Assembly: GCA_947034885.2 (NCBI GenBank)
Contig: OX344751.2
Coordinates: forward strand, 10,478,001-10,542,000
DNA from: Thuidium tamariscinum
Taxonomy: Eukaryota; Streptophyta; Bryopsida; Hypnales; Thuidiaceae
Reading direction: 5' to 3'
DNA length: 64,000 bases
This document shows positions 10,976 to 24,070 of this stretch, piece by piece. The notes beneath the pieces were generated by a model. That model did no database searches. It was not told where the DNA came from and saw nothing but the letters and a program-made list of their open reading frames with translations. Position 1 is the stretch's first letter, and each line of letters starts with the position of its first letter. Position numbers and translations under genes: made by a program.

Positions 10976-12775
10976 GATTTTTTTTTATGTATTTGAAAGT
11001 GTTTTGGAAAAAAAACCTCTTAGGCTTGTTGTCATTTTCTAGCGAAACTATTTTTCTATTGCAATCAAACACCAGAAAGCCAAAAAATAACTTGTTGCCA
11101 AGAACTTGGGTGTTTGTACAGTACAAGGCATCAACCTTGTAACGATGTTGCAGTCCAATGGATGACTTTGGTGGTAACTGTATGTAGAAACAAGAACTGT
11201 GAGGCTCTGTCCTAGGTGACCAATAATATTAGTTTTATTGCTAGAAAATACTAAAATACTAAATTGAAGAGAAATTAAACTAAATTATTAAAATGGAATA
11301 AATAGTGAACTCAACAATCATCCTAGGCTTGTTAGAGGTTTGCCTAGGTCCTAGGTGACCTCCCCCCTTGACCAAAGAGGGATCCACCTAAGGGCCCCTC
11401 CAACAAATGTTTGTCTGTATCATTGTATTGTAGTGTGGATAGGGTTATAGATAAGATTTGGAAATAGAGATCCAAAACCCACCATAGTTGATGCCATGGA
11501 CTCTGTCCAAAAGAACAAAACCAACAAAAGAATGTACCTATCAATCCACTAATCAAAGAATTTCGGTGACTAATTTGGTCGAGGGGAACTAAGTCTTTGT
11601 AGGGCTAAACCTCTAACATTTTTGTGAATACTAAGTCTTTGTTTGAATGGCTTCACCTAAGATTGCAAGATTGGAAAAAGGTTCTTTCATCTAATTTTTT
11701 TTTGAAGTTGTTTGGATCCATGTTTAGTGAATTGTATTGTAAACTTCCTCATTGTGGTATTATTGACCCTTTTATCACTCTATAAGGATGGATTGATCAC
11801 TATGGATATCATCCTTTTTGATGAGGTAGGAATCATCTACTTTTAAGAAATTCAAAAGTATTCATTAGAGATCAACTTCTATACAAAACCTCCCCTTTTT
11901 TGCACAAAATTTCATTGGTGAAAATTGCTTTTTTGTCTTACATGGAAGTCATCCATTTGACATTTATTGTTTGCAATCATGTTATTGGGTTAAAGAAAAT
12001 GATGCTTAATCCATGGGTTACCTTTGTAGTGTATTTTAGTGATGCTTTCAATTTATTCTTGATGTGAATTTTAGGCATTAAAAATGGTAAATTTTGAACT
12101 TGAGTCCAACTAATGAAATATAGTGTTATTTATATATATATATATATATAAGTATGGGCCTATAACCATTGTATGTTGATTTTGTACTATATGATTGACA
12201 TAATAATTTTGGTTTATAATATGGTGTTATATATTATAATATACATCTATTGTGAAAATTTCAAATTTTTAAAGTATATTTTTTATTTGATATAAAATTT
12301 CTTCATTTTTTCAAAATACATTCAAAGTTGTTTCAAATTTTCCAATTTGAAATAGTATAACTTATGGACAAGTGTCTTCATTTCTAAAAGTAGATATAAT
12401 TTTTTTTATATCAAGTTGTAAAATGGTAACAATGAGACCAATGGATGGTGAGGCTTGAAATCTATGGTCACAGGTCCATCTTTTGAACTTTTTCCATTGA
12501 GTCAATTGTCTACCAAATTTAGAATCTACTTATTTTGAAAGTTGTAAAATAAATAAAAATGTATTAAAATTTTAGGCATAGGCAATTGCTCTATCATCCT
12601 TTTACCACTCACCAAGCAAATTTTGCACCTAAAACTTCTAAGGAATGTGCCATGCAAAATTTGTTGATGAGTATCAAACAAGACTATTTTGGTCTACACC
12701 ATACTCTGGAACTTGAAAGTGCCATGAAATTGAAAACATTAGTTATAAATTGGCAATAAATTGGTGGTGGATTAA
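10976..12775. other. Intergenic AT-rich DNA
   Basis: No gene recognised. A (TA)n simple repeat of about 20 bases lies at 12,131-12,151. Confidence 0.5.
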
Positions 12776-13701
12776 CCCCTAAAGGATCGCAACTATGTTT
12801 CCACCAAAATTGCTCCAAAACTATCATTTTTAGGACAGCTACCAAATTTCAGAAAAAAAACATTTTTTGACACATGTAACCATAGGATCTTTTAGTGCAC
12901 TAGTTTGGAAAGATGTGAAAAAAATTTCAGAAGTTTCCGCCATGTAGATTGCAATATATTAGTGTTTGAAGTTACAAAAATCATCTTTTTTCCACTGCGG
13001 AAATCCGAGCAACTGCACTTCAGAAGGCCACATTTGTATGAAAAAATGTCCAAAATGGCTGCAACTCTTTGAACTCATTCTCCGATTCAAGTTGGCTACA
13101 TTCTTGAAAATTTTCATATCATTTGGAATTGCAGAACATGTACACAAAAAATGATAAGTAGGAACAAGTGGAGAATGATTCAAAATACAAAAATGGTAAC
13201 AATTTATTTATTGAATTGAAAAATGTCAATCTCAATGGTTCAAATGTTGTAATAAACAATCTACACCCAATGTTTTTATTCTTTTTCAAAAATATTGAAA
13301 ATTGAGTAAAATAAAGGACTTCAAAGTTTATTTTAGAGAAGAGAATCCATAATTACCCACAAACTAAAATTCTTCATAACTTTTGACTCATTAATCCAAA
13401 TGGAATTATTCAAAGCTTTCCACGTATATATTAATCTATAAGACCAATTTAAAAATTTTATTTCCAAAAAAAGTGATTTTTTCTGATCTGCCCAAACTGC
13501 CCGAGTTGAGAAACAAACAACATTTTATGCAATAACTTTTCAACCATGTAGTCAAAAGTCACGACAATTGTTGGGCTTTGAAGATACTCCTTGTCCACAC
13601 CTTCTATTAAAGTTTGGTTCTAAAATATAGAAATCTCTAGCCACATGTACCTGCCCAAAATCGCTATGTTGCCAAAAAAAGGCATGTTGGTCCTTTAGGG
13701 G
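12776..13701 (+). mobile_element. TTAA-flanked piggyBac-like non-autonomous element, intact ends (926 bp)
   Basis: It begins CCCCTAAAGGATC directly after TTAA (12,772-12,775) and ends GGTCCTTTAGGGG directly before TTAA (13,702-13,705). The terminal inverted repeat is 12 of 13 positions. TTAA target duplication and CCC-starting ends are hallmarks of the piggyBac superfamily. No transposase was seen inside: frames are short and unrecognised, so the copy is non-autonomous. Related bodies lie at about 31,080-31,950 and 62,800-63,730 (same orientation) and 37,914-38,826 (reversed). Shared internal words include CATAACTTTTGACTCATTAATCC, given here as CATAACTTTTGACTCA. Confidence 0.75.
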
Positions 13702-15549
13702 TTAAAACAACTTTTGGACCCTTCTAACCTTATTTTTAATTTCTAAATTTCTTTACCATTACTTCTCTTTGTTTAATATTCCTCAAATTTTAAAACCTTT
13801 TGTCTCTCTTTCATAGCTAATAATATAAGTTAATTATACATTTTATGATGCATTAATTATATGGAAAAATGTCTCAATGAAAAATCGATCTTTTTGTCTT
13901 TGACCCTATTTCCAAATGTACCTTTTTAAGAAAGGCCCATGTAATTTGTGATCACTTCAATCTCTTCATGCTTACCACCTAAGGTTCCAAATTCTTTTAC
14001 TATGACATAGATTGAATGTGTGACAGTGTGCTACAATCTATTATATATTTATATGGGTAGTGTAGCAAGATATTTAAGATAGGCTATTCTAATGCTAATA
14101 GAAACTTGGACTAATTTTTGAAATTGTTTGAATTTGAAAGATACAATAAAAGAATATTTTAGACTACTTTTAAAAAAAATGATATTAGGACTATATTGCT
14201 CTCTATACTCCTAATGAAGATGATTGACTATTCAAGTGCTCTATTTCCAACTTGAGATAGTTGAAAGGCTATAGAAAAAGAATTTTCAAAATTTAACTAT
14301 TACGCATGTGTAGGAATCTAGAAAAGTAGTCATCAAAATTGACCTTAGTGAACATTATGAACCTCTTTTCCTCAATGCACTTCCCTACGAGTGCCCTCGT
14401 CATCAAAATGATATAAATCAATGTTTCTAGGATAATATGGAATATGATATATATAGCATGCGCTATTACAAATAGCCTACATGAGGATCTATCCAATTGT
14501 TGCATGATGTTTGTATACGAGTATAAAAGTCCATCATAACGAGGCAATAAATCTTTCAATTGACCCTCAATGTCAAGATCTATGATCACTATGCAAGCTC
14601 ACAAGGGTACATGGTGAATGTTTAGGCCCTTTACTTGATTACACTTGGACTCAATTGATTCAATTGCAAACTTGGTCAACATTGTGCTAGAAGTTTCAAA
14701 TCTCTCCCAAAACTAAAAAGGAGAGACACAAAACACTAAAACATTAGATTTTCCTACACAAGATCTCCAACAAAACCATTCCCCAAGAGGAACAAAATAC
14801 TTTGTAGTAGTGTTCTAAGCTTGCATTTCATCACCACTCAACCAAATGAATTTCCATAAATTTACTTCTACACCATTCATATGTCTTGCAACCTGATCAC
14901 TACTCTAGAGGAGCTCCTCCATTTACTCAAAACTAGTAATTGCAAGATCAAACAAGAAAATTAAAGCACACTAGAGATTGACCTTGCACTATAAGAACCA
15001 TGGTTGGTTGTTCTTACAATGAGAGGTATTCATTCATTTGTACTAAGAGTTTTGAACATTCATATTTGAGTTGTATTTATGAATTGTTTTTGTGTAATTT
15101 CTCCAACATCTTTCTACCTTTCAAATGATTGGGATTGTTATACCTTATGACACACTTGACTAAATAAAAAGAATAAGAAGAAAACTTTTCTGTTGTATTA
15201 GAGTGGAAAGTGAATCTTTGAGATTCTTACAATTGGGATTGCATTAGTTGTGTTTCATGATACTTTCATTTAATGTGAATAAGGAGAAACTACATTTTAG
15301 GAGTAGCCTTATCTTATTGTCAATAAGAAAACATCTTAAATATTAAAGTCCAATGTCTAAAACAATTAACTAATTCTATATTTAATAATAAATTTTAAAA
15401 TATTACAATGTTTTTAAAATATTGGAATACTTATTCAATTTCAAAATTCATAATTCTTCTTTGATTGCCAATCCTATGCTTTCATAATTAGCTTTACTAA
15501 AAACAATTCTTCATTTGTAATTAAACTTTAAAGTTCCAAGGTCTTCTTT
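13702..15549. other. Intergenic AT-rich DNA
   Basis: No gene supported. A 98-codon minus-strand frame (14,293-14,589) is the least random-looking one here. It has no recognised domain, and in-frame continuation upstream is not evident. Confidence 0.5.
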
Positions 15550-16098
15550 TTATCAAAAACCACTTAGAATTGTCACTTTTGCTGCATTAAAATGTTCATT
15601 GAAGGAATCAAAAATATATATTTTTAATAGAATCTAACCATAGGATATTGTACTGCACTTGTTTCAAATCATGTTGTAAGGTCATGATGTTTAACTCTAT
15701 AGATTGAAACAAATATTAGCATTCAAAGTAGAAGAATTTTTTTTCCCAAGATGATACTCTAATTGCCTGCAAAAGAAGAAGCTCCATAACTTTCACATCA
15801 TGAATCCAAATGGAATGAATCGAAGTTTCCCATTTTGACAAAAAAGTATATGGAAGAAAATATTAGAAATTTTATTTCAAACTTTTGTAGATTCTTTTTG
15901 TTGCCTAGTTTCTCCCATTTTGAGGTTATTGTGGCATAATTTTTTCTTCTTGATTATTTATTGAAAAAAATTTATATCTAAAAAATGGAATTACTTTTTT
16001 TATCTTATAAATTTTTTTTAAAGTTTCGCCAAAAATTGAATTCTAAAAACCTACCCACAATTTTAGTGTCCCTTATAGGTACAATGGGACTTTAGGGA
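15550..16098 (+). mobile_element. Decayed TTAA-family copy, right end preserved
   Basis: It ends GGGACTTTAGGGA before TTAA at 16,099-16,102. Upstream words (CCATAGGATATTGTACTGCA, CATAACTTTCACATCATGAATCC, shortened here) follow the order seen in the intact 12,776-13,701 element. The left end was not located; the start given is approximate. Confidence 0.5.
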
Positions 16099-16102
16099 TT
16101 AA

Positions 16103-17099
16103 ATAAAATATATAAAAAATTACAAAAAAGGAATAAAAAATTTCCCTTACATTATTTTTCAATTGTCAAAGGTCAAATTCTTTTCTTTTTAATTACTAAA
16201 ACAAAATTGCAGATGGATCGGAGGAATATATAAGTTGTTTGAATATACAAAAAAAATTATAAATAAACATGACCTTCAAAGTAATTCTTCAATTTTCAAA
16301 GGTCTAATTTATTTTTATTAATTTACTAGGATTATTTTGCTCATTGCACTAAAAGTCCTATTTCTATATTAGAACACCTTGGCAATGGAAATTTTCACAT
16401 AGATATTAGATCCTTAAAAATGCAATTGGTGTTACCAGCTTTAAAGGGCTCTAAGAATCTTGTCTTCTTTTTTGTCAATGAAACCTTGAAGCCCTACCTT
16501 TGCAATTTAATATCATTCAATAGGATTCAAATACTTTCTTTGAAGATAAGAGCTTACAACCGTGGGTGCGCGAAGCCATAACTAATTTAATGGAACGAAG
16601 CTAGAACAAAAATAAAGAAATTTTAAAGCTAAGATTAAAAAATAATGGAATTTTGATGAAATTTTTTATTTATGAAGATTTTTAAATTTAAAAAAATTAA
16701 AACTTGAGATTTTTAATAGAAGATTTTGTTTATCTTCTAAATGTTGCTCCCAAATTGTACATCTAAAATTGACCAAATAAGCATTTAGGATATTTGGAGA
16801 TTTGGTTGATATTTCAATTTGTACTATGTAAATTACCTACCTACCATATCGACAATACAATACCCACTTCAATAAAAACTCGTCAATTTATTTATTTATT
16901 TAGATTTCATTTGATGTTATATAACTTTATATATCATAAATGGTTCTTATGCTCCTAAACTTAGAGACATTCTCATCTTTTTTAATATTGCTAACTTCTA
17001 AATGACTAAGTTGTGGTTTTTAATACCATGGCAATTTTTATCAATTCATTGAGCATGGAATTTTTACTTTAATTTTATTTTAAATTCACACAACATATG
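16103..17099. other. Intergenic AT-rich DNA
   Basis: No gene or clear repeat terminus recognised. The sequence is about three quarters A+T. Confidence 0.5.
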
Positions 17100-17880
17100 A
17101 TTCAGGAGTAGCTTTAAAGCTCAATTATTTTGTATAGCTTTTGACTACATGGTTTAAAGTTTATTGTATGACATTAAGTATTTTTCTTGACAAAGTAGTC
17201 TAAGCAAGTCAAAAAAAAATCAAGAAATGAAAATTCAGAATTTATATTTTAGAATTTTTTTTATATGCATGAAAAGCTTTAAATGATTCCATTTTGATTA
17301 ATAAAATGAAAGCTATGAGGAGTTTTAGTTTGCAGGTAGTTATGGATTTTCAACCTCAAAATAAACTTTGAAGTTCTTTATTTAACTCAATTTTCAATTT
17401 TTTTTTAAAAAAAAATCATAAGATGTAGATGGCTTATTTCAACATTACAACCACTTGGATTGGAAATTTTTAGTTCTACAACTAAATTATTAACAATTTG
17501 GTATTTTGAATCATTTTCTATTTCTTGATACCTGCTATTTTTCCCTATATATTGTACAATTCCAAATGATCGTGCAAATGAATTTAATATTTTCAAACAT
17601 GTAGCCAAATTGCCTAGAAGAATGAATCCAAACTAGAAGCACCACTAATATGGACATTATTTATAAAAGTGTGACCTTGTGAAGTCTGGTTGTCTTGTTT
17701 TTTGTAAGGCCAAAAAATACACTTTTATCAATTCAAGTACTAATATCTTGCAATGCATACAATGGAATTTTTTGAATTTTTTCCCACATATTTTCAAACT
17801 AGTGTAGTACAAGAACCAATTGTTACATGTGCCCCAAATTTTTTTCCTCCAAAATTTGTCATTGTACTAGAAATGACAAT
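17100..17880 (-). mobile_element. Decayed TTAA-family body, reverse orientation
   Basis: Internal words of the TTAA family appear reverse-complemented. GAAAAGCTTTAAATGATTCC (17,271) and AACTTTGAAGTTCTTTATTT (17,367) mirror the TTCAAAGCTTTCC and AAGGACTTCAAAGTT words of the intact copy. Ends were not found, so limits are approximate. Confidence 0.4.
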
Positions 17881-19250
17881 TTTGTAGCATTTTGGGTGAA
17901 AATATAGTCTAGGAACTTTATCAGTTAATCTACATGAGAAATGTTGTTCAAGGTTTGTACATCCATTTTCTTAAATACTATACTTCATTTTTCATTTTCC
18001 TTTGATTATGTGTACATATTTACAATTCTTCGTCTTGAATGAGTAATTTCTTAACTAATACTAAATTCAATGATGCAAATGATAACTAAGAAATTATTGT
18101 AATTGACAATTAGTGTTCATGGTAACTTTTAGTGTTGATTAAATTCATGAAATACATTTTGTATTTGGTGTAACCTACACTAATTGATTTTAAAATGCTA
18201 TAAATTTTTATTCTTGAAGAATATTTTTTAACAACTATATTTATTGAGATCCTCCTCTTTGAATAGTATTGGTATTTATGTTCTCATAAAAATATTCATT
18301 TGTCATATAAATTTATAGCTTGAAGTAAGTGTATATAATACTAAATATAAATTTAGTATAGGTTTGTTGGCAATTAGTATTTGAATTTGTCATTAGAATT
18401 GCAAACACTAAATTTCATCACTAGTACAACTCTCACGTCATGTTTCTTTCCTTTTGTATCTTTAGAATATCTATTACAAATATCTATGGAATACATATAC
18501 CATTCCAAACAAAATAAGTCTTTATGGATTCAATTTTTTAAATCAAATAAGTTTAGGATAAGAGATCTAAGAGATTGCAAGTTAATCATAAAGAATAAAG
18601 TGCATTATATCCCACGTGATTAATAGTTTCTAACCTTGCAAATCCAAACCACTATAGTTTGCATGGACCAATAAATGAAGAACACGCGACCCAAAACTAG
18701 TCTAAATCGTCATGAAGATCTTTTGGTCGGAAATCCCATGGTCTACATAGACACAATGTTTCTGTACTCAAAAATGTGCATTCAGCTTCAAAACCCCTAT
18801 TAATAGTACAAGACCCTTTCCTAATCCATCCATCATGTGATGGAGCTTAGAAAAGCAAACAATTTCAAACACGAAACTCCAAACCCTACGACATGTATAT
18901 ACTATACTATAATTAAGTTTGTTTGCTCACTATACTATACAACAGGCTTGTTTGCTTGTTTCAATTGGATAAAATTGAGGGTACAAAGTTTCTGAGTGGT
19001 CCTAAGCTTAGATCTTTGCACTGAAGTTATTCTTTGTGTGTCATCTTCTTTTCCAATTTGTTGGTCCCAAACAACCAATTAAAATACTTCTCCCCACTCA
19101 TGGTACACCATTATCATGTGCACTTTCAGCTTTTCATGATAACTGGGTTTAAACTTATATTTGTGTTTCAAAAGTTGGCCTTAAAGGAAGACTTCCTTTC
19201 CGAAAGAAAATGGACCATTGACTGAGGAGATTGCAGCAGCATGGCCGGTA
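17881..19250. other. Intergenic AT-rich DNA
   Basis: No gene recognised. Short frames are not supported by any family signature. Confidence 0.5.
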
Positions 19251-19523
19251 AGGTGGGTACACCCACTGTGCCCACTTACTCTTCCTGTGCCTAGTTCCTG
19301 TCATCATGCTGTTCAGATTTTTATATAGTCTTGTTGGCGAGTGAAAACATGTTCCAATGCACCAAAGAACATAGGATTTGGATATCGTATACAAAAGTTA
19401 TTAACGGTCAAAGTCTGTTTCTGAAATGGCCATCTACAGCCTGAGTACATGACTGATTTCGAAAATGTATGCACATTGTAGATGGCACTTTTAGGTCAAG
19501 TGCCATTTTCGGTGTACCTACGT
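19251..19523 (+). mobile_element. 273-bp TA-flanked MITE, copy 2
   Basis: AGGTGGGTACACCCAC follows TA (19,249-19,250). GGTGTACCTACGT precedes TA (19,524-19,525), giving a clean TA duplication. It is the same length as copies 1 and 3 and contains GTTCCAATGCACCAAAGAAC. It lies immediately left of a GC-rich island. Confidence 0.85.
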
Positions 19524-19525
19524 TA

Positions 19526-19850
19526 TGTCTATGTCCTGGCGGGGACCTTGTTCTCCTCCGAGATTTATCCAGATTTCTTACTGGTGATGCCAATTGGGCT
19601 GCGACCTCCGGGAACCTCCCGGGCCCTCGGGGACCTGGCCGGACAAGCAGTAAGAATGTGCGGTCGGCTGGAAACCGCCATCATCACTCCCTCCCGCGGG
19701 TCGCGGACGGCAGAGGTCCGGTTTCAGGTGGGAACCCGGCCGATTGCAGCCACAACCAAGGAAGGCTTTTCTATCTCAACGCTCCACCGTGGTTGGTCTC
19801 GTTGCCATTGCATTGTCAGCAGCGGCCCAGCCCCCTAATTAACTTAAAAG
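19526..19850. other. GC-rich island of unknown nature
   Basis: A block of clearly higher GC (CTCCGGGAACCTCCCGGG, TCCCGCGGGTCGCGGACGG) in AT-rich surroundings. Overlapping open frames exist in two plus-strand frames (19,469-19,885 and 19,482-19,838), which is expected from high GC. Neither translation resembles a family I know. It may be a gene relic, an old promoter or unmethylated insert. Function is not assigned. Confidence 0.4.
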
Positions 19851-20019
19851 TGCACGACATCATCAAACCCAAAGTCCACTTGTAAACAGTTATGTATGCT
19901 TGGGTACGGCACTGAAAGTGCTCCACTTCAACAATGCCACATCATGACTTGATGCAGGAAAAAAATATGAAAATAAAGGAGGCTGGTGTCGTTGAAGGTT
20001 TGGGGAGAATTGCTAGTTA

Positions 20020-20117
20020 CTCCCTCTGTCCCACTAAAAGCTTCCTAATTAGGCTGATTTATAGTCTTTGCAGGAAGAATTTGGGAAGCTTTCAGTGAGA
20101 TAGTAGGATTGAGGGAG
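20020..20117. mobile_element. Stowaway-like MITE (98 bp)
   Basis: It starts CTCCCTCTGTCCCACT after TA (20,018-20,019) and ends ATTGAGGGAG before TA (20,118-20,119). The whole element folds on itself: AAAGCTTCC (left) pairs with GGGAAGCTTT (right). The CTCCCTC terminus, TA duplication and ~100-bp length fit the Stowaway (Tc1/mariner) class well known in flowering plants. Confidence 0.85.
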
Positions 20118-20343
20118 TAGTTCATTGGTGGTTGGAGAAATTTGGAAGAAAAAAATATGTAAATAAATAAACAATTGCAATGCAAAAATAAAAGATGGAA
20201 AGAAGTGGGAAAATCTATAGAATTGGTTGAGTTTTGTTCAAAAGCAATGTCAAAATCATTGGGTAGTGTAATTTTTTTTTTGATAAACTACCCTTCATAA
20301 AAAAAATTAAATTTGAAATGTTTTGAATTTTAATAACTCGCTA
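20118..20343. other. Short intergenic spacer between MITEs
   Basis: AT-rich sequence with no recognised feature. Confidence 0.5.
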
Positions 20344-20616
20344 AAGTGGATACATTCAAAAGCGCAAGAAATTGGTACTATGTCTAGTTACTATTATAAG
20401 ATTGTTCAGATTTGCATATCTAGTCTTGTTGGCAAGTGAAAGCACGTTCCAATGCACCAAAGAACACAACATTTGGATACAATATGTGAAAGTTATTAAG
20501 GGTCAAAATTGGTTTCTGAAAGTGTTCCATTCAAATAGGTACATAACTGATTTTGAAAATGTACACAAATTGCAGATGGCACTTTAAGGTCATATGCGCT
20601 TTTGGGTGTATCCACT
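20344..20616 (+). mobile_element. 273-bp TA-flanked MITE, copy 3
   Basis: The left end AAGTGGATACATTC follows TA and the right end is GGGTGTATCCACT. The body shares GTTCCAATGCACCAAAGAAC and the GTTATTAAGGGTCAAA region with copies 1 and 2, and the length is again 273 bases. The right flank is AA rather than TA. Confidence 0.8.
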
Positions 20617-23600
20617 AAAGTGTGATTGCCTATGGCTTCAATAAAGCTGCATACAAAAAATAAAAATAAAAATCATCGTTTCTTCAATATGCATAAAGCA
20701 TTAAAGCCTTGTTGTCTATCTGAAGGACACCAAATGTCCTTGGTGTCCTTCCAAGGTGAAGTTGGCTTGCGTTGCTAAACTATGGTCCAATCATACTAAC
20801 ATTTCTTCTTCATCATTCTTCACATGTTTATTCATTTTTTACTACATAAATGATGAAGGAATGTTTTTTTCCTTTTAGATTGTGTTGTAGAGAACTTCCA
20901 ACCTTTTATGCAAAACATTATGATGAGGGCAACAGACTGCAATGAATCTTCTGAAATGAATCATACCGTGCCTTATTATAACTATAAAACTATGATTTCT
21001 TCAATGATAATTTCTTTTGCTTGCAATGGATTTTTCTATGTGAGTGTTTTCAAATACAGTTATAAAAAATTTGATCTTTGTGAGGACAGATCGGATAAAA
21101 TATGGTACTGATCCAAATGTGAAAATGTTAACTTAGTTGCCGACAAACAAGCAAAGTGCCCAGAACATGCTTGATTTGATTTCCGATTTCCAATCTTGGA
21201 TCCGGGTGGCTTTTTATCAGCAAAGCCATGTGGTAGACCAGGACTTGCCCTGGACCTTAAGCTTTTAACGGAGTCCTGCCAGAAGGCTGGCATAAAGCCT
21301 AACATGAGGTACTTAACTTGGGCTTTTTTTTATTAAAAAAAAATCCCAACAAGACACCCACCCAATGTTGTCACTTTGGGCATCGCACGCAATTAGGTTC
21401 ACCGAGTTTCCAACACCTTCTTGTTTGCAAGACAAGGGCAACTTGAAGAATATGTTTGGTTTTTTCCCCACGATTTCAATATAACGAATTAAAGAAAGAG
21501 ACGTTGTAGGTGGTCAAAGCAAAAACATGTAGCAGACAAAATATGTAGAATAGGATGATCCATTGTTGTCCCTAAGGGGTTGGTGTATCTAGATAGAGAG
21601 ATTGGATTCTTGTTTGCATGTTTGTATGTTTGCAATAGAATGGCAAACCAAAGAATTTGTGTATGCATTGTTTTAGTCAACTCAAGTTTTAAAGAGAAAA
21701 AGAGGGACATTATAGGGAGACAAAGCAAAAACATATAGCTCCCCATTGTTGTCCCTAGGGGGACTATTCTCATACATTTGGACTCCCTACGTGGTTGCAA
21801 TGGTAATCCCAAAGCATTGGTTCCTTCAAATTGTGGATAATGAATGGACCTTTTGCCATGTATCTAATCCACATGGTCTTGTTCCTTGCTCATTAAAATG
21901 ATGACTATTCAACCCAATTCCATATTGAAAAAGTCATGATGCATTACTTCATAGTTTCACTACATTGGAATGTAAGAGGGAGCAATTAGAGCCAATAGTA
22001 AGGGTGACAATTAAGATGAGCAATTTTGGATAGATACGCCATTGGACCGTTTTGGTTCTTTCCAATCTTGTTGGCTCATTGAGCCCATCTAGTACAATCG
22101 TAACAAGGATTATATTATTCTTTGTGATAAAAATAATGGTGGACTAAAGATTTTGAGCCCTTGTTTTTGGTTGGAAGACCTTAACAATGGAAATTGTCAC
22201 ATGGATATTGAAATCCGCAAAGCATTCTAAACTGCTACAGAATTCTTTTTTTTTGATGATCAATTGAAATCAACAAAAAAAAGGTGAATCAAATCAACAC
22301 AACAAAATCATCAAGAAAAATGAGTTTTCTAGTAGTGATAATTCTCATTAGAGACTGGTTTTTATTGATATCCTTTGGCTTATCTATTTGTAATTCATAT
22401 ATAGAATTTTTTTTGAAATATTGACCAACTATTTGGAACTATTTTGCAACCGTGAAATGTTAATTTTCTAATTTTAAAATGATGTGATCAAAAACTATGC
22501 ACCATAGTATTCTACACTATATTATATAGTAAACCTATAGCGCCCCAAAATTTGTTGAATCAAATTCCAACCAAAAGGTCATCACTTGTTTTTTTATAGC
22601 ACTTTGAACTTCAGATCTATAACCATGGAGTGTTGATTTTCTAATTTTAGAATGTTACTATAAAAACCATAATTTTCATATTTTTTAGCATCAATTGCAT
22701 TTGATATAAATTCTTTGACTTTTTGTTCAAAAATTCATAGTAATTTCAAAATTTTCCAAAAATGTGTAAAACTTTTATAACTAATAAAAGACATGTAATT
22801 ACAACTTTAAGAAATAAATACAAAACATTACACTCAAAGGTACTTGCAAATGAAGTTTGAAAAACTGTAATAGGCTAGTCCTTGGAGATTTATAATTAAT
22901 AAATTTGCATATTTCAATTAGTATGAAAATCTTAGCAATTGTAAACTCATAAATATAGATATGAAAAAAAATAATAGAAGTGTATGTTGACCAATAGCAA
23001 GCATTGGTCACTATATTTATTAATACAAAACCATCAAAGATCCCATTGATTTGAGTTCAAAATCTTTTTATTTCTCATATTTACTCATCTTAAATTTAAA
23101 TTCCAAATTTTTTCAGCCTTAGTATTGTAAATTAGTTTAAACCCAAAAGTTGAAGGATCTTATTGGTTCCTTCAAAATCTTTTAAACTTAACCAATTGAA
23201 AATACACTATGCCTTCAATTTCAGTCATATGACTTTAAACTTGTTCCATTATTTTTACACCTACAATTTACCATTTTATTCCTAGCTTCAATACACTTTA
23301 GTTGAAGTGCCTCAATGTCCCCCCATAGATGCAAAGTAAGCCCTGTATATGACAATAGAAAATCCTAAAGGGCACTCAAAAAATTTGCTAAGCCAATCTT
23401 GACCTAAAGGTCATTTCTTGAATTGTTTATAAGTAATTCTTCATAAGAAATAAGGTACATATTGCTTGCAACCTTGCCTAATGAGTGTTGATTCTTTCAA
23501 AATGACCGCTATTACTCTAACAAGGACAATTTTACTATCCTAAAATCAGTAAGGTTCCAACAATATTCACCCAACAACATCCCAAGGCATTTTTTTCATT

Positions 23601-24070
23601 AGAAACTACTCAAACTGTCATTTCCAATGCTAAGAAAGAAAATAATTAATAATTTTTTTTCTAATATTTCATTTTAGGATTTTGTAGTAGATTGTTATAA
23701 AAATGTGTGGAATTTGAAATATTGACCATGTGAATTGAAAAATATTTACAATTAAGGTGTAGAAAATATATTTTTGTACTTGTGACTAGATCATGAGACT
23801 TTGAATCTTTTTAGCTTTAAATTTTTGTGCCATTGGTATTGAATTAAAACTTATCTTTGACAAATTGACTTGAAAATTTAGGGGAAAAAAATGTATTTGA
23901 ATGAATTGAGTTGAAATTCTATAATATATATTTTTTGAAAATATATTATAAAAAGAAATTAACTAATAAGTAGAAGGGGGTAGTTATGAGATTGAAGGAA
24001 AACCAAACTTGTTAATAGCTCTAACATAGAATTAAAACACAATAATTCCAATGGTAAGATTTGTCTAGCA
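20617..24070. other. Intergenic AT-rich DNA with small repeats
   Basis: No gene recognised. A hairpin AAGGACACCAA / TTGGTGTCCTT (11-bp stem) lies at 20,723-20,750. An imperfect direct repeat (CAAAGCAAAAACAT...CCATTGTTGTCCCTA) occurs at about 21,515-21,580 and 21,720-21,760. A slightly GC-richer patch at 21,130-21,305 has no identifiable product. Confidence 0.5.

Noticed and set aside
14293..14589. 98-codon minus-strand frame considered as a Copia polyprotein relic
   Set aside because: Only a weak LLPRYDGLL-like string. No protease, integrase or reverse-transcriptase motifs or LTRs were found nearby.
19469..19885. 138-codon frame in the GC-rich island as a protein gene
   Set aside because: Two plus-strand frames are open at once and neither resembles a known family. 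Open length is explained by high GC.
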